Assembly (NCBI RefSeq): GCF_017948265.1
Contig: NZ_CP072852.1
Span: 2,666,001 to 2,730,000, forward strand
DNA from: Rhodoferax sp. PAMC 29310
GTDB lineage: Bacteria > Pseudomonadota > Gammaproteobacteria > Burkholderiales > Burkholderiaceae_C
Reading direction: 5' to 3'
DNA: 64,000 nucleotides
Part shown: positions 7,890 through 18,219 of the stretch, piece by piece
Layout of the letters: each line of letters starts with the position of its first letter
Numbering within the stretch: position 1 is the first letter of the stretch
Translations under genes and position numbers: made by a program
Notes under the pieces: generated by a model
The model's input: the letters and a program-made list of their open reading frames with translations, nothing else
What the model was told of the DNA's origin: nothing
Databases searched by the model: none

Positions 7890-9428
7890 ATGAACGCCTC
7901 CACGAACAACCTTTACGCCAAGTTCCACCACGCCTTTGCCGACGCAATGTCAGAAGTGGCCATCGAGACGGAGGACGGCCAAAGCTGGACCTTTAACGAC
8001 CTCCACCAACAATCGGCTCAAATGGCTAACTGGCTGCAAGCACAGGGAGTTGCGCCAGGGGCGCGGGCCATGGTGCAAGTTGAAAAATCGGTTCCTGCGC
8101 TGGTGTTTTACCTCGCGTGCCTGCGCGCAGGCGTGGTCTATGTGCCGCTGAACACCGCCTACCAGTCGGCCGAGCTGGCCTATTTCATGGAAAATGCAGA
8201 GCCCAGCGTGTTCGTGGCCGATCCGTCTAAGGTCGACGGCCTTCGGGAACTGGCTGCACGCATCGGTGTCCCCCATTTGCTCACCCTTTGTGGCGACGGT
8301 CAGGGCAGCCTGATCGATGCCACGCAGAGCCTGTCCACTGAACACAACATCCAAGACTTGCCCTCCGGCAATCTGGCCGCCATCCTCTACACCAGCGGCA
8401 CCACCGGTCGCAGCAAAGGCGCCCAATTGACCCACAGCAACCTGGCCTCCAACGCCCTCACGCTGCACAAGCTATGGGGTTGGAAGGCGGGTGACGTACT
8501 GATCCATGCGTTGCCGATCTTCCATGTGCATGGCCTTTTTGTCGCCGTGCATTGCGCCCTGCTCAACGCCAGCAAGATGCTCTGGATGAGCAAGTTCAGC
8601 CCCCAGCGGACCCTGGAATGGTTACCCCGCGCGACCGTGTTCATGGGTGTTCCCACCTTGTATGTGCGCCTGCTGCAAGAGAGCCGCCTGAACCCAGTCG
8701 CCTGTGCCCACATGCGCTTGTTCATCAGCGGTTCGGCACCCTTGTTGGCAGAGACCTTTCGTGAATGGCAAGACCGCACCGGCCACACAATCCTGGAGCG
8801 CTACGGCATGAGCGAGACCACCATGCTCACTTCCAACCCTTACGCCGACAAAGACGGTCCACGCTTGGGCGGCACCGTGGGTCGCGCCTTACCCGGAGTT
8901 GACCTGCGCTGCGTCTCAGAACATGGCGAGTCTTGCGCCCCAGGTGACATCGGCGACATCGAAGTGCGCGGCCCCAATGTGTTCCCCGGCTACTGGCGCA
9001 TGCCTGAGGCCAACGCCAAGGAGTTCACCGCCGACGGTTGGTTCAAAACCGGCGATGTCGGCAAGATTAGCGCCGAGGGCTATGTCACCATCGTCGGTCG
9101 AAGCAAAGACCTGATCATCACGGGGGGCTACAACGTCTACCCCGCTGAAGTGGAGGGGTACATCAACGATCTGCCCGGCGTGGCCGAATCAGCCGTGATA
9201 GGTTGCCCACACGCCGATTTCGGTGAAGGCGTGGTGGCGGTAGTTGTAGCCAAGGCCGGTGAAAAACTGAATGCAGAAGCGCTATTGCAGGCCATCAAAT
9301 CTCAGATTGCCAACTTCAAAGTTCCAAAGCATTTGTTTGTGGTGGATGAGTTGCCTCGTAACGTAATGGGCAAAGTTCAGAAAAAGGCGTTGAGGGAAAC
9401 CTACTCAGGGGTGTTTCAAAGAAGCTGA
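7890..9428 (+). CDS. matB: malonyl-CoA synthetase (malonate-CoA ligase)
   Basis: 512-residue ANL-superfamily adenylating enzyme that makes malonyl-CoA from malonate, ATP and CoA. The P-loop-like ILYTSGTTGRSKGAQLTHSN lies at about residue 165, the adenylation motif ERYGMSETTMLTSNPY at about 305, the hinge GRSKDLIITGGYNVYPAEVE at about 405, and the catalytic lysine near the end in PRNVMGKVQKK. These are the MatB pattern rather than a fatty-acyl ligase pattern. It is the last gene of the malonate operon; no clear plus-strand terminator was found behind it. Confidence 0.92.
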   Translation: MNASTNNLYAKFHHAFADAMSEVAIETEDGQSWTFNDLHQQSAQMANWLQAQGVAPGARAMVQVEKSVPALVFYLACLRAGVVYVPLNTAYQSAELAYFMENAEPSVFVADPSKVDGLRELAARIGVPHLLTLCGDGQGSLIDATQSLSTEHNIQDLPSGNLAAILYTSGTTGRSKGAQLTHSNLASNALTLHKLWGWKAGDVLIHALPIFHVHGLFVAVHCALLNASKMLWMSKFSPQRTLEWLPRATVFMGVPTLYVRLLQESRLNPVACAHMRLFISGSAPLLAETFREWQDRTGHTILERYGMSETTMLTSNPYADKDGPRLGGTVGRALPGVDLRCVSEHGESCAPGDIGDIEVRGPNVFPGYWRMPEANAKEFTADGWFKTGDVGKISAEGYVTIVGRSKDLIITGGYNVYPAEVEGYINDLPGVAESAVIGCPHADFGEGVVAVVVAKAGEKLNAEALLQAIKSQIANFKVPKHLFVVDELPRNVMGKVQKKALRETYSGVFQRS

Positions 9429-9614
9429 CGGTCGCTACGGTTGCTATCCATTCCGTTGATTGGATTCCTAGACGTGCAGACTATCACAGGCCTAGGCTTG
9501 GTGACCAGTCGGCTATCGGGATGTCAAATTCAACTGGCACCGCAACACCAATGTTCATGTCAAAAAAATGGAGTAAACGACGGGACAGCGAGGGCACAGA
9601 TTGGGCACAAAGCA

Positions 9615-9640
9615 AAACGCCAACTTGAGAGTTGGCGTTT
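9615..9640 (-). terminator. intrinsic terminator of the ribosomal operon and initiator tRNA
   Basis: A perfect 11-bp stem AAACGCCAACT / AGTTGGCGTTT with a 4-base loop. Read on the minus strand it is followed by TTTTGCTTT, a U-rich tail. It sits 26 bases beyond the tRNA 3' end, closing the minus-strand transcription unit. It could also serve matB in the other direction because A residues flank the opposite side. Confidence 0.85.
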
Positions 9641-9666
9641 ACTTCCGGGGTAAGCCCCGAATCTGT

Positions 9667-9743
<77 letters not shown>

Positions 9744-9764
9744 TCATGTACTCATTGTAACCGC

Positions 9765-10160
9765 TTAAGCAGCTTCTATGTCCTCAACCGCAACTATTTC
9801 TTCTGCACGGTCAACAAATTCAACCAAAGCCATAGGCGCGTTGTCACCAACACGGAAACCCATTTTCAAAATGCGGGTGTAGCCGCCTGGACGGGCATTG
9901 AAACGTGGTCCGAGTTCGTTGAACAGCTTGACGACGCTATCACGGTCCCGAAGGCGATCAAAAGCCAAACGGCGATTGGCAACAGTCGCCACTTTTGCCA
10001 ATGTAATCATTGGCTCAATGACTCGGCGCAATTCTTTAGCCTTTGGGACTGTAGTCTTGATGGCTTCATGCTCAATGAGCGAGTTCATCATGTTGCGCAA
10101 CATAGCAAGTCGGTGCGAGCTAGTGCGATTGAGTTTACGTAATCCGTGTCCGTGACGCAT
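9765..10160 (-). CDS. rplQ: 50S ribosomal protein L17
   Basis: 131 residues beginning [17 protein letters not shown], the invariant L17 start, with the core [20 protein letters not shown]. Last protein gene of the alpha operon, 87 bases after rpoA. L17 sits near the peptide exit tunnel of the large subunit. Its stop lies 21 bases before the initiator tRNA. Confidence 0.97.
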   Translation of the reverse strand: MRHGHGLRKLNRTSSHRLAMLRNMMNSLIEHEAIKTTVPKAKELRRVIEPMITLAKVATVANRRLAFDRLRDRDSVVKLFNELGPRFNARPGGYTRILKMGFRVGDNAPMALVEFVDRAEEIVAVEDIEAA

Positions 10161-10247
10161 GGTGCATTCCTTAAGTTTATATATTACAGATAGCCGTATC
10201 AGGTACTACCCGCAGCACACAGCCACTTTCGTAGCTATTCGTGACAG

Positions 10248-11234
10248 TTACCGCTTTTCCAAAGCGGCTGGTGGCCAATTTTCGAGCTTCATGCCCAAAG
10301 TTAGCCCCCTAGAGGCCAAGACCTCTTTAATTTCGTTCAGGGACTTGCGCCCAAGATTAGGAGTCTTGAGGAGTTCGTTCTCTGTACGCTGGATCAAATC
10401 GCCGATGTAATAAATATTTTCGGCTTTCAGGCAGTTTGCAGAGCGGACAGTAAGCTCCAACTCATCGACTGGTCGCAACAAGATTGGATCAAACTGGGCT
10501 GCACCACGTGGGGCAGGTGCATCAAATACCAACTCACTGCCTTCTAATTGAGCAAAAACAGCCAGTTGCTCAACCAAGATTTTGGCAGAAGCACGCACTG
10601 CGTCTTCCGCAGAAAGTGCACCATTGGTCTCGATGTCGACCACCAACTTGTCCAGGTCAGTACGCTGCTCAACGCGAGCGCTTTCGACCGTATAGCTCAC
10701 GCGTCGAACGGGGGAGAACGATGCGTCCAAAACAATACGGCCAACAGCCTTGCTTGGCTCGTCAGCATGACGCCGCATTGAACCAGGCACATAGCCCCGG
10801 CCTTTCTCGACCTTGACTTGCATGTCCAACTTGCCACCGTGTGACAAATTGGCAATCACGTGATCCGGGTTGATGATCTCGACATCATGCGGAGTTTGAA
10901 TGTCAGCGGCAGTAACAACGCCTTCACCGTCTTTGCGAAGGCTCAATGTGACTTCGTCACGGTTGTGCAATTTAAAGACCACGCCCTTCAAATTCAACAA
11001 GATGTTCACGACATCCTCTTGTACACCGTCAATAGACGAGTACTCGTGCAGCACACCAGCAATGGTTACCTCAGTTGGCGCATAGCCGGACATTGATGAC
11101 AGCAACACTCGGCGCAATGCATTACCCAGAGTGTGGCCATAGCCTCGCTCAAATGGTTCCAAAGCGACTTTGGCCCGATTTGGGCCAAGCTGTTCGACGT
11201 TGATTGTTTTTGGTTTTAGTAAACTATTTTGCAC
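10248..11234 (-). CDS. rpoA: RNA polymerase alpha subunit
   Basis: 328 residues. The N-terminal dimerisation domain (to about 230) contains [20 protein letters not shown]; the C-terminal domain (about 245-315), which contacts UP elements and activators, has [20 protein letters not shown] and [12 protein letters not shown]. It nucleates polymerase assembly. It follows rpsD after 113 bases that hold a perfect 13-bp hairpin. Confidence 0.98.
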   Translation of the reverse strand: MQNSLLKPKTINVEQLGPNRAKVALEPFERGYGHTLGNALRRVLLSSMSGYAPTEVTIAGVLHEYSSIDGVQEDVVNILLNLKGVVFKLHNRDEVTLSLRKDGEGVVTAADIQTPHDVEIINPDHVIANLSHGGKLDMQVKVEKGRGYVPGSMRRHADEPSKAVGRIVLDASFSPVRRVSYTVESARVEQRTDLDKLVVDIETNGALSAEDAVRASAKILVEQLAVFAQLEGSELVFDAPAPRGAAQFDPILLRPVDELELTVRSANCLKAENIYYIGDLIQRTENELLKTPNLGRKSLNEIKEVLASRGLTLGMKLENWPPAALEKR

Positions 11235-11288
11235 GCAGATTTCCTCTCAATACCCTCGGCTCGTTACACCGGTAAGGCTGGTGGAGCG

Positions 11289-11316
11289 CCTGAAGCGCAG
11301 ATGTCTGCGCTTCAGG
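11289..11316. other. strong hairpin between rpsD and rpoA
   Basis: CCTGAAGCGCAGA at 11289-11301 and TCTGCGCTTCAGG at 11304-11316 form a perfect 13-bp inverted repeat with a 2-base spacer. On the transcribed (minus) strand the next bases are CGCTCCACC, with no U tract, so it is not a standard terminator. It lies 54 bases upstream of the rpoA start; RNA processing, mRNA stabilisation or translational control are possible. Confidence 0.6.
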
Positions 11317-11347
11317 AACAATTACAAACTACTTTGGTAGGTAGCAA

Positions 11348-11971
11348 TTATCGAGAATACAACTCAACGATAAGAGACTCATTGACGTCAGCAGCAAACT
11401 GATCGCGGTCTGGCACAGTTTTGAATGTTCCTTCAGCTTTTTCCAAGCTGACTTCCACCCAAGCTGGCATGCCGACTTGCTGAGCCAATTGCAAGGCCTC
11501 AGCGATGCGGGTCTGCTTCTTTGACTTGTCACGTACAGAAATGATGTCGCCGGCCTTAACCATGTAAGACGGGATATTCACGCTCTTGCCATTGACATTC
11601 ATCGCCTTGTGCGATACCAACTGACGAGCTTCAGCTCTGGTCGACCCAAAGCCCATGCGGTAGACGACATTGTCCAAGCGGGACTCAAGCAGCGCCAGCA
11701 GGTTGGAACCAGTGTTCCCCTTGCGACGGTCAGCTTCTTCGAAATAGCGTCGGAATTGCTTCTCCAAAACACCATACATGCGCTTGACCTTCTGCTTTTC
11801 ACGCAATTGCAAACCATAGTCCGAAGTGCGGGCTCCGGAGGTACGGCCATGCTGTCCGGGTTTTGAATCAAATTTTGACTTGTCGCCAATAGAGCGACGG
11901 GCGCTCTTTAGAAACAGGTCAGTGCCTTCTCGGCGTGAGAGTTTGGCCTTAGGACCTAGGTAACGTGCCAC
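11348..11971 (-). CDS. rpsD: 30S ribosomal protein S4
   Basis: 207 residues: [20 protein letters not shown] start, zinc-free S4 type, and the S4 RNA-binding domain at about 97-160 ([39 protein letters not shown]). S4 initiates small-subunit assembly and in enterobacteria represses the alpha operon through a site near rpsM; whether that happens here is unknown. It lies 83 bases after rpsK. Confidence 0.98.
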   Translation of the reverse strand: MARYLGPKAKLSRREGTDLFLKSARRSIGDKSKFDSKPGQHGRTSGARTSDYGLQLREKQKVKRMYGVLEKQFRRYFEEADRRKGNTGSNLLALLESRLDNVVYRMGFGSTRAEARQLVSHKAMNVNGKSVNIPSYMVKAGDIISVRDKSKKQTRIAEALQLAQQVGMPAWVEVSLEKAEGTFKTVPDRDQFAADVNESLIVELYSR

Positions 11972-12054
11972 GTGAATTTCCTTTTATGTCATCTGCCACA
12001 GAATCTGTGGGAGCTGGCAGCGCATTGCTGTCAGCGGTGGGCTTAAATGCAGTA

Positions 12055-12459
12055 TTAAATACGACGACGCTTTTGAGGGCGGCAGCCGTTGTGGGGAACA
12101 GGCGTCACATCAGCAATCATGTTGATGCGAATGCCAAGTGCGGCCAAAGCGCGAACCGAAGATTCACGGCCAGGACCTGGTCCCTTGATTTCGACGTCAA
12201 GATTCTTGATGCCCTGTTCAAGTGCTGCGCGTCCAGCGACTTCCGATGCAACCTGAGCTGCGAAAGGAGTAGATTTACGCGAACCCTTAAATCCTTGACC
12301 ACCAGAAGAAGCCCAAGACAAGGCGTTGCCTTGGCGGTCCGTGATCGTAATAATCGTGTTGTTGAACGAGGCGTGAACGTGTGCCACACCGTCAGCGATA
12401 TTCTTGCGAACTTTTTTACGGACCCGCTGGGCCGCATTATTGGCGGGGGATTTAGCCAT
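12055..12459 (-). CDS. rpsK: 30S ribosomal protein S11
   Basis: 134 residues with [20 protein letters not shown] and the C-terminal [13 protein letters not shown] typical of S11, a platform protein lining the mRNA exit path. The N-terminal extension [19 protein letters not shown] is normal for this phylum. It is 19 bases after rpsM. Confidence 0.98.
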   Translation of the reverse strand: MAKSPANNAAQRVRKKVRKNIADGVAHVHASFNNTIITITDRQGNALSWASSGGQGFKGSRKSTPFAAQVASEVAGRAALEQGIKNLDVEIKGPGPGRESSVRALAALGIRINMIADVTPVPHNGCRPQKRRRI

Positions 12460-12478
12460 AGTATTCTTTCAGAGTCTC

Positions 12479-12844
12479 TTATTTTTTCAGTGACTGAGCA
12501 GCCTTGCGCGGACCTTTGCGGGTACGGGCGTTGGTGCGAGTCCGTTGCCCACGCATGGGCAAACCGCGACGATGACGGAAACCGCGGTAGCAACCAATGT
12601 CCATCAATCGCTTGATGTTCATTGTTGTCTCACGGCGCAAGTCACCTTCAATCGTGAACTGAGCGATGTGATCGCGAATTTTTTCCAAATCCGAGTCGGT
12701 CAAATCTTTGACCTTCTTGGAGTAAGCGATACCACAAGCTTCGCAAATTTGACGAGCTCGTGTGCGACCGATTCCAAAAATTGCCGTTAGGCCAATTTCA
12801 GAATGCTGTTGCGGTGGAATATTGATACCAGCAATACGTGCCAT
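12479..12844 (-). CDS. rpsM: 30S ribosomal protein S13
   Basis: 121 residues with [20 protein letters not shown], the helix-two-turn-helix [20 protein letters not shown] and the basic tail [20 protein letters not shown]13 contacts the P-site tRNA and forms intersubunit bridges. It starts 24 bases after the rpmJ stop and opens the alpha gene block. Confidence 0.98.
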   Translation of the reverse strand: MARIAGINIPPQQHSEIGLTAIFGIGRTRARQICEACGIAYSKKVKDLTDSDLEKIRDHIAQFTIEGDLRRETTMNIKRLMDIGCYRGFRHRRGLPMRGQRTRTNARTRKGPRKAAQSLKK

Positions 12845-12868
12845 TTTTATCCTCTAGTACTCTTGCAA

Positions 12869-12982
12869 TTAACCCTGGCGCTGCTTGTGACGTGGATCTG
12901 TACAGATCACGCGCACAACGCCCTTACGCCGAATTACCTTGCAGTTACGGCAAATTTTCTTGACCGAAGCCGAAACCTTCAT
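12869..12982 (-). CDS. rpmJ: 50S ribosomal protein L36
   Basis: A 37-codon gene read directly from the sequence. It begins [19 protein letters not shown] and continues to [12 protein letters not shown]. The zinc-ribbon ligands C11, C14, C27 and H32 are all present, so it is the zinc-binding (C+) form of L36. An AGGAG-like ribosome site precedes the ATG at 12982. It lies between secY and rpsM, the usual place. Confidence 0.97.
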
Positions 12983-13166
12983 TTCATTCTCCTAAAACAG
13001 TTTGGAGCGCTGCACTGAAAATCCAGCGACAGCAGCTCTAGTAGCCAACCGGCGTTAACTAAGACCTTCAGTTTGCGCTGCCCGCTGACCTTGATCTCAT
13101 CCAAAACTCAACCCAAGCATTCCGACTAAGCGCTTGCGCGCCCGGACCAACATGAGTCGATTCAAA
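12983..13166. other. 184-bp gap between secY and rpmJ, no infA
   Basis: In many proteobacteria infA (about 72 codons) lies between secY and rpmJ. This gap is too short for it and no IF-1-like reading frame was seen on either strand. I see only a ribosome site for rpmJ and some short imperfect repeats. Confidence 0.6.
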
Positions 13167-14477
13167 TCACGAGGACTTAAAACTAGCCTTCTTCAACAGG
13201 GAGTCGTATTGCTGCGACATCATGTAGTTCTGAACTTGAGACATAAAGTCCATAGTCACAACCACAATAATCAGAAGGGAAGTTCCACCGAAGTAAAACG
13301 GAACGTTGTACTTAAGAATCAAGAACTCGGGAAGCAGACAGACCAAGGTGATGTAAATCGCCCCCGCAAAAGTCAATCGAAGCAAAATTTTGTCGATGTA
13401 CTTTGCTGTTTGGTCACCTGGACGTATACCAGGTATGAACGCGCCGCTTTTCTTCAGATTATCCGCTGTTTCTCGACTATTGAACACCAGAGCAGTGTAG
13501 AAAAAGCAGAAAAATATGATCGCAGCTGCATAGAACATCACATAGAGTGGCTGACCTGGCGTCAACGAACCAGCAATGTCCTTCAACCAGCGCATGGAAT
13601 CGCCAGAACTCAACCACCCAGCAATTGTTGCCGGCATCAAAATAATTGATGAGGCGAAAATCGGAGGAATGACACCCGCCATATTCAATTTGAGTGGCAA
13701 GTGACTGGATTGTCCACCGTAGACTTTATTTCCAACCTGGCGTCTAGCGTAGTTAACCAGAATTTTCCTTTGACCGCGCTCTACGAACACAACAAAGTAA
13801 GTCACTGCTGCGACCAAAACAACGATGAACATCGCAACTATGATGCTCATAGCCCCAGTTCTCACCAGTTCCAGCAATCCACCAATCGCATTAGGCAGTC
13901 CAGCGGCAATGCCACCGAAAATAAGAATCGAGATTCCATTACCCAATCCACGCTCCGTAATCTGCTCACCAAGCCACATCAAAAACATCGTTCCCGATGT
14001 CAGAGTAACAATTGCGGTAACGCGGAATCCAAAACCAGGGGAGACAACCAGACCGGCTGAACTTTCCAATGCAATGGCAATGCCCATCGACTGAAAAAGA
14101 GCCAGACCCAATGTACCGTAACGGGTGTACTGGGTAATCTTGCGGCGACCACCTTCGCCCTCTTTCTTTAGCTGCTCAAATGCAGGCAATACATAAGTCA
14201 ACAATTGCATAACAATTGAAGCCGAAATGTACGGCATGATTCCAAGGGCAAAGATGGTGAATCGCGACAAAGCGCCACCGGAGAACATGTTGAACATGCC
14301 CAGAATGCCGCCTTGCTGGCCTTTGAAAAACTGCTGCAGCTGCTCCGGATCAATTCCAGGAACTGGTATGTGCGCGCCGATACGGTACACAACCAATGCC
14401 AAAAGCAAAAAGATAAGCCGACGACGCAGGTCGCCGAATTTATCCGTTTTTGCAAGTTTTGTCGCGTTTGTAGCCAC
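13167..14477 (-). CDS. secY: Sec translocon subunit SecY
   Basis: 436 residues with ten predicted membrane helices, the protein-conducting channel of the inner membrane. Landmarks include the N-terminal [20 protein letters not shown], the plug region around [19 protein letters not shown], and the cytoplasmic loops [20 protein letters not shown] and [15 protein letters not shown]. Located after rplO (24 bases) in the spc block. Confidence 0.98.
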   Translation of the reverse strand: MATNATKLAKTDKFGDLRRRLIFLLLALVVYRIGAHIPVPGIDPEQLQQFFKGQQGGILGMFNMFSGGALSRFTIFALGIMPYISASIVMQLLTYVLPAFEQLKKEGEGGRRKITQYTRYGTLGLALFQSMGIAIALESSAGLVVSPGFGFRVTAIVTLTSGTMFLMWLGEQITERGLGNGISILIFGGIAAGLPNAIGGLLELVRTGAMSIIVAMFIVVLVAAVTYFVVFVERGQRKILVNYARRQVGNKVYGGQSSHLPLKLNMAGVIPPIFASSIILMPATIAGWLSSGDSMRWLKDIAGSLTPGQPLYVMFYAAAIIFFCFFYTALVFNSRETADNLKKSGAFIPGIRPGDQTAKYIDKILLRLTFAGAIYITLVCLLPEFLILKYNVPFYFGGTSLLIIVVVTMDFMSQVQNYMMSQQYDSLLKKASFKSS

Positions 14478-14501
14478 GTCTGATTCTTTCAGTTAACCAA
14501 T

Positions 14502-14939
14502 TCAGGCGAAACTACCGCCAGCCGCTTCAATTGCAGTCTTGGCCGCCGCTGTGGCACCAATTCCAGTCAATTTCACCGACATCGAAAGTTCGCCAGTCTT
14601 GATTACCTTGACAACCTTGGCAAGTTGGCCAACCAAGCCAGCCTGCTTCAGAACGAGCAAGTCGACTTCAGCAGCGCCCAATTGCTGCAAAGCGGTCAAG
14701 GTCACTTCAGCATTGAACTTCAACAAATGGGACTTGAATCCGCGCTTAGGCAAACGGCGATGCATTGGCATCTGTCCACCTTCGAAGCCCACTGCGGGGC
14801 CTCCACCGGAGCGTGACTTTTGACCTTTGTGACCGCGACCTGCGGTTTTGCCCAAGCCGGAGCCAATGCCGCGACCAACGCGACGCTTGGCGTGCTTGGC
14901 GCCTTCTGCAGGCTTAATGCTATTGAGTTCCATTTTCAA
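14502..14939 (-). CDS. rplO: 50S ribosomal protein L15
   Basis: 145 residues: [20 protein letters not shown] after a two-codon extension, then the Gly/Arg-rich [20 protein letters not shown] and the core [16 protein letters not shown] late-assembly protein of the large subunit. Start at 14939 gives MKMELNS; the second ATG at 14933 is also possible. Confidence 0.97.
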   Translation of the reverse strand: MKMELNSIKPAEGAKHAKRRVGRGIGSGLGKTAGRGHKGQKSRSGGGPAVGFEGGQMPMHRRLPKRGFKSHLLKFNAEVTLTALQQLGAAEVDLLVLKQAGLVGQLAKVVKVIKTGELSMSVKLTGIGATAAAKTAIEAAGGSFA

Positions 14940-14943
14940 CCTC

Positions 14944-15126
14944 TTAAAGCACTTTGACCAGGTAACTGATCTTGTTAATCATTCCGCGAACCTCAGGCGT
15001 ATCCACCAATTCGCTAACACTGCGAATTTTTCGAAGACCGAGGCCACGGACAGTGGCGCGGTGCGACTCTTGGCAGCCAATTGGGCTACGCACAAGCTGC
15101 ACTTTGATTGTTGTTTGTGTTGTCAT
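14944..15126 (-). CDS. rpmD: 50S ribosomal protein L30
   Basis: 60 residues, [20 protein letters not shown] followed by [18 protein letters not shown], the bacterial L30 pattern. It is separated by 4 bases from rplO and by 14 from rpsE, so translation is probably coupled. Confidence 0.97.
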   Translation of the reverse strand: MTTQTTIKVQLVRSPIGCQESHRATVRGLGLRKIRSVSELVDTPEVRGMINKISYLVKVL

Positions 15127-15140
15127 AATCAGAGCTCCAC

Positions 15141-15665
15141 TTAAACGAAGAGTTCTTCGACGGTCTTGCCTCGCTTTGCAGCTACCCGCGACGGAGTAGT
15201 CGCATGGGATAGAGCATCCAAAGTGGCACGAACCATGTTGTATGGGTTGGACGAACCGTGGCTCTTGGCCACAATGTCAGTAATTCCAACGACTTCAAAA
15301 ACGGCGCGCATCGGGCCGCCGGCGATGATGCCAGTGCCCTTGGGGGCAGGTGCCATCATGACGGAAGCGGCTCCGTGCTGACCCATCACCTTGTGGTGAA
15401 TAGAACCATTTTTCAAAGATACTTTGGTCATGTTGCGGCGCGCTTCTTCCATCGCTTTTTGCACGGCAGCAGGTACTTCTTTCGATTTACCCTTGCCCAT
15501 GCCAACGCTTCCGTCGCCATCGCCAACCACGGTCAACGCTGCGAATCCAAGAATACGGCCACCCTTGACCACCTTGGTTACGCGGTTGATCGCAATCATT
15601 TTTTCCCGCAGACCGTCTTCAGGCCCTTCAGCCTTACCCTGCATTTTCGCTTGAACTTTAGCCAT
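15141..15665 (-). CDS. rpsE: 30S ribosomal protein S5
   Basis: 174 residues: the double-stranded-RNA-binding-like N-terminal domain ([20 protein letters not shown]) and the S5 C-terminal domain ([20 protein letters not shown]). S5 helps maintain decoding fidelity at the mRNA entry site. A Lys/Gly-rich leader [18 protein letters not shown] precedes the conserved core. Confidence 0.98.
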   Translation of the reverse strand: MAKVQAKMQGKAEGPEDGLREKMIAINRVTKVVKGGRILGFAALTVVGDGDGSVGMGKGKSKEVPAAVQKAMEEARRNMTKVSLKNGSIHHKVMGQHGAASVMMAPAPKGTGIIAGGPMRAVFEVVGITDIVAKSHGSSNPYNMVRATLDALSHATTPSRVAAKRGKTVEELFV

Positions 15666-15682
15666 CTTTATTTCCGATCTGC

Positions 15683-16048
15683 TTAGAACTGCAAGCCAGC
15701 TTCACGCGCTGCGTCTGCCAACGCCTTGACGCGACCGTGATAGGCAAAACCCGCACGATCAAAGGCTACTTTTTCAACACCAACCGCCTTGGCTTTTTCT
15801 GCCAGGCGCTTGCCAATAATTTGGGCCGCCGCGACGTTGCCGCCTTTGCCGGATCCACCCAACTCGGTGCGCACTGCAACTTCTGCCGTTGAGGCCGTTG
15901 CCAGAACTTTGCCACCATCGCCAGAAATTACACTGGCGTAGATATGCAAGTTGGTACGATTCACTGTAAGACGCGCAACGCCTTGGCCGGCAATACGAAT
16001 ACGCGTCTGGCGGGCTCTGCGAAGGCGCTGCTCTTTTTTGGTCAACAT
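15683..16048 (-). CDS. rplR: 50S ribosomal protein L18
   Basis: 121 residues, [20 protein letters not shown], then [16 protein letters not shown] and the ending [21 protein letters not shown]18 binds 5S rRNA together with L5. The gene is 17 bases upstream of rpsE and 11 bases after rplF. Confidence 0.98.
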   Translation of the reverse strand: MLTKKEQRLRRARQTRIRIAGQGVARLTVNRTNLHIYASVISGDGGKVLATASTAEVAVRTELGGSGKGGNVAAAQIIGKRLAEKAKAVGVEKVAFDRAGFAYHGRVKALADAAREAGLQF

Positions 16049-16059
16049 GATGCAGCTCC

Positions 16060-16593
16060 TTATTTCTTCTTGGTTTCTTTAATCGTGATCTTTTCGTCCG
16101 CGTAGCGGATGCCTTTGCCTTTGTAGGGCTCAGGCGGACGAATAGCACGAATCTCAGCAGCCACTTGGCCAACCCGCTGACGGTCCGCACCTTTGATCAA
16201 GATCTCAGTCGGTGTCGGCGTAGCAACAGTCACGCCTGCTGGCATTTCTTTGTTAACTGGGTGGGAGTAGCCGACTGTCAGGTTCAATTTCGAACCTTGC
16301 GCAGCAGCTTTGTAACCCACGCCGATCAAGCTCAGCTTCTTCTCAAAGCCTTTTGTCACACCAACCACCATGTTGTTTACCAACTGGCGCATTGTGCCGC
16401 TCATTGCATTTGCTTCACGTGAAGCATTTGCAGGCATAAAACTAAGCACACCAGCCTCATTGGTCACTTTAACCAGCGCATTGAGAGCAAGAGACAAACT
16501 GCCGCCTGCGCCTTTAACACTGATCTGATTGACCGCAACTGATACATCGACGCCAGCGGGAACCGCTATGGGCATTTTTCCTATACGGGACAT
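16060..16593 (-). CDS. rplF: 50S ribosomal protein L6
   Basis: 177 residues with two repeated L6 folds: [19 protein letters not shown] at the start and the C-terminal signature [17 protein letters not shown]6 sits near the factor-binding site at the base of the L7/L12 stalk. The gene follows rpsH by 26 bases. Confidence 0.98.
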   Translation of the reverse strand: MSRIGKMPIAVPAGVDVSVAVNQISVKGAGGSLSLALNALVKVTNEAGVLSFMPANASREANAMSGTMRQLVNNMVVGVTKGFEKKLSLIGVGYKAAAQGSKLNLTVGYSHPVNKEMPAGVTVATPTPTEILIKGADRQRVGQVAAEIRAIRPPEPYKGKGIRYADEKITIKETKKK

Positions 16594-16619
16594 TTTCTAT
16601 TTCTCCTCAATGTCACGCT

Positions 16620-17015
16620 TTAGGCGACGTAGCAAAGTACTTCGCCACCAATACCAGAGGCGCGTGCTTTACGGTCAGTCATGACGCCTTGTGGGGTAGT
16701 GACAATTGCCACTCCTAGGCCATTCTGGACTTGGGGGATGGCATCGCTGCCACGGTAAACACGCAAGCCTGGGCGGCTAACGCGCTCGATACGCTCAATC
16801 ACGGGGCGACCGGCGTAGTATTTCAAGGAAATTACTAACTCAGGTTTGCCATCTTCTGCGCTTACTTTAAAGCCGTCGATGTAACCTTCGTCCTGCAATA
16901 CCTGTGCGATTGCGACCTTCACTTTGGATGAAGGAACGCTAACGGTAGTTTTTGCGACCATTTGCGCGTTACGAATACGCGTCAACAGGTCAGCGATGGG
17001 ATCACTCATGCTCAT
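16620..17015 (-). CDS. rpsH: 30S ribosomal protein S8
   Basis: 131 residues: [20 protein letters not shown] and the C-terminal signature [20 protein letters not shown]. In enterobacteria S8 also represses the spc operon by binding near rplE. The ATG at 17015 has GGAG 8 bases upstream; the ATG two codons later would have poorer spacing. Confidence 0.98.
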   Translation of the reverse strand: MSMSDPIADLLTRIRNAQMVAKTTVSVPSSKVKVAIAQVLQDEGYIDGFKVSAEDGKPELVISLKYYAGRPVIERIERVSRPGLRVYRGSDAIPQVQNGLGVAIVTTPQGVMTDRKARASGIGGEVLCYVA

Positions 17016-17033
17016 ATCTATGTCTCCTACCGC

Positions 17034-17339
17034 TTACCAGCTAGCCTTGACAATGCCGGGGATCTCACCAGCAAATGCCATTTCACGAATTTTTGCGCGC
17101 GCCAACCCAAAATGCTGGAACGTTCCACGTGCACGACCGGTGATTGCACACCGGTTGCGCTGACGCGTTGGATTCGCATTGCGGGGCAGCTTTTGCAGAG
17201 CGAGGCGAGCGACCATGCGCTCTTCGTCGCTACGCTTTGCGTCGTTTGAAATTGCTTTCAGTTCCGCATGCTTAGCAGCGTACTTTGCAACCAATTTATC
17301 GCGCTTGAGTTCGCGCTGAATTAATGCCATCTTAGCCAC
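17034..17339 (-). CDS. rpsN: 30S ribosomal protein S14 (zinc-free form)
   Basis: 101 residues, [20 protein letters not shown], ending [21 protein letters not shown]. The long form without the CxxC zinc ribbon. The start is a GTG at 17339, set by GAGGTGAC directly upstream and by alignment to the invariant MAK; the ATG three codons later would cut the conserved N-terminus. Confidence 0.97.
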   Translation of the reverse strand: MAKMALIQRELKRDKLVAKYAAKHAELKAISNDAKRSDEERMVARLALQKLPRNANPTRQRNRCAITGRARGTFQHFGLARAKIREMAFAGEIPGIVKASW

Positions 17340-17347
17340 AGGTCACC

Positions 17348-17887
17348 TCAGTTCTTGAACGGGAAACGGAAGCCTGTGAGCAGTGCTTTGCACTCTTCAT
17401 CGGTCTTGGCCGTCGTGGTGATGCTGATATTGAGACCACGCAAAGCATCAACCTTGTCGTACTCAATCTCAGGGAAAATAATTTGCTCTTTAACGCCGAT
17501 GTTGTAGTTTCCACGGCCATCAAATGCACGACCAGAAATACCACGGAAGTCACGGACGCGAGGCAAAGCGACTGTCACAAAGCGGTCAAGGAATTCATAC
17601 ATCTGAACGCCACGCAATGTAACCATGCAGCCAATAGCCTGATCTTCACGGATCTTGAAGCCAGCAATCGCCTTTTTCGATTTGGTGACCACAGGTCGCT
17701 GACCGGCGATTTTCGTCAAATCAGAAACTGCGTGATCCATGACCTTCTTGTCAGCCACCGCTTCGCTAACACCCATATTGAGCGTAATTTTTGTCAAGCG
17801 AGGAACCTGCATAACCGACTTGTAGCCAAACTTGGCCATCAACTCTGCAGCCAGTTTCTCGCGATAGTGTTGTTGCAAACGAGCCAT
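17348..17887 (-). CDS. rplE: 50S ribosomal protein L5
   Basis: 179 residues with [20 protein letters not shown] and [20 protein letters not shown], the L5 pattern. L5 binds 5S rRNA and contacts the P-site tRNA. It begins 2 bases after the rplX stop, so the two are coupled. Confidence 0.98.
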   Translation of the reverse strand: MARLQQHYREKLAAELMAKFGYKSVMQVPRLTKITLNMGVSEAVADKKVMDHAVSDLTKIAGQRPVVTKSKKAIAGFKIREDQAIGCMVTLRGVQMYEFLDRFVTVALPRVRDFRGISGRAFDGRGNYNIGVKEQIIFPEIEYDKVDALRGLNISITTTAKTDEECKALLTGFRFPFKN

Positions 17888-17889
17888 GC

Positions 17890-18210
17890 TTATGCCACCT
17901 TGATTTCTTCGCCGCTGGATTTGTAAACGCGAAAACGCTTACCGTCAGCAGCCATCTTGATACCAACACGATCAGCTTTGCCAGTTGCAGCATTGAAAAT
18001 AGCAACATTGGACTGATGGATAGGCATGGATTTCTCAACAATGCCACCGGCCGCACCCTTGAGGGGATTGGGCTTCGTGTGCTTCTTAACGACATTAATG
18101 CCGTCGATGATCACGTAGGAGTCATCTTTACGCAGCGTGATAGTGCCGCGCTTACCCTTATCGCGCCCTGTCAGCACGATAATTTCGTCGCCTTTGCGAA
18201 TCTTGTTCAT
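17890..18210 (-). CDS. rplX: 50S ribosomal protein L24
   Basis: 106 residues, [22 protein letters not shown] (KOW motif) and [14 protein letters not shown]24 is an assembly initiator of the large subunit. It follows rplN by 9 bases. Confidence 0.98.
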   Translation of the reverse strand: MNKIRKGDEIIVLTGRDKGKRGTITLRKDDSYVIIDGINVVKKHTKPNPLKGAAGGIVEKSMPIHQSNVAIFNAATGKADRVGIKMAADGKRFRVYKSSGEEIKVA

Positions 18211-18219
18211 GGCGCGTCC

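Noticed and set aside
9441-9653. Possible integrase remnant between matB and the initiator tRNA
   Set aside because: The tRNA 3' region is a common integration site, but the short frames here match no recombinase motif and no duplicated tRNA end was found.
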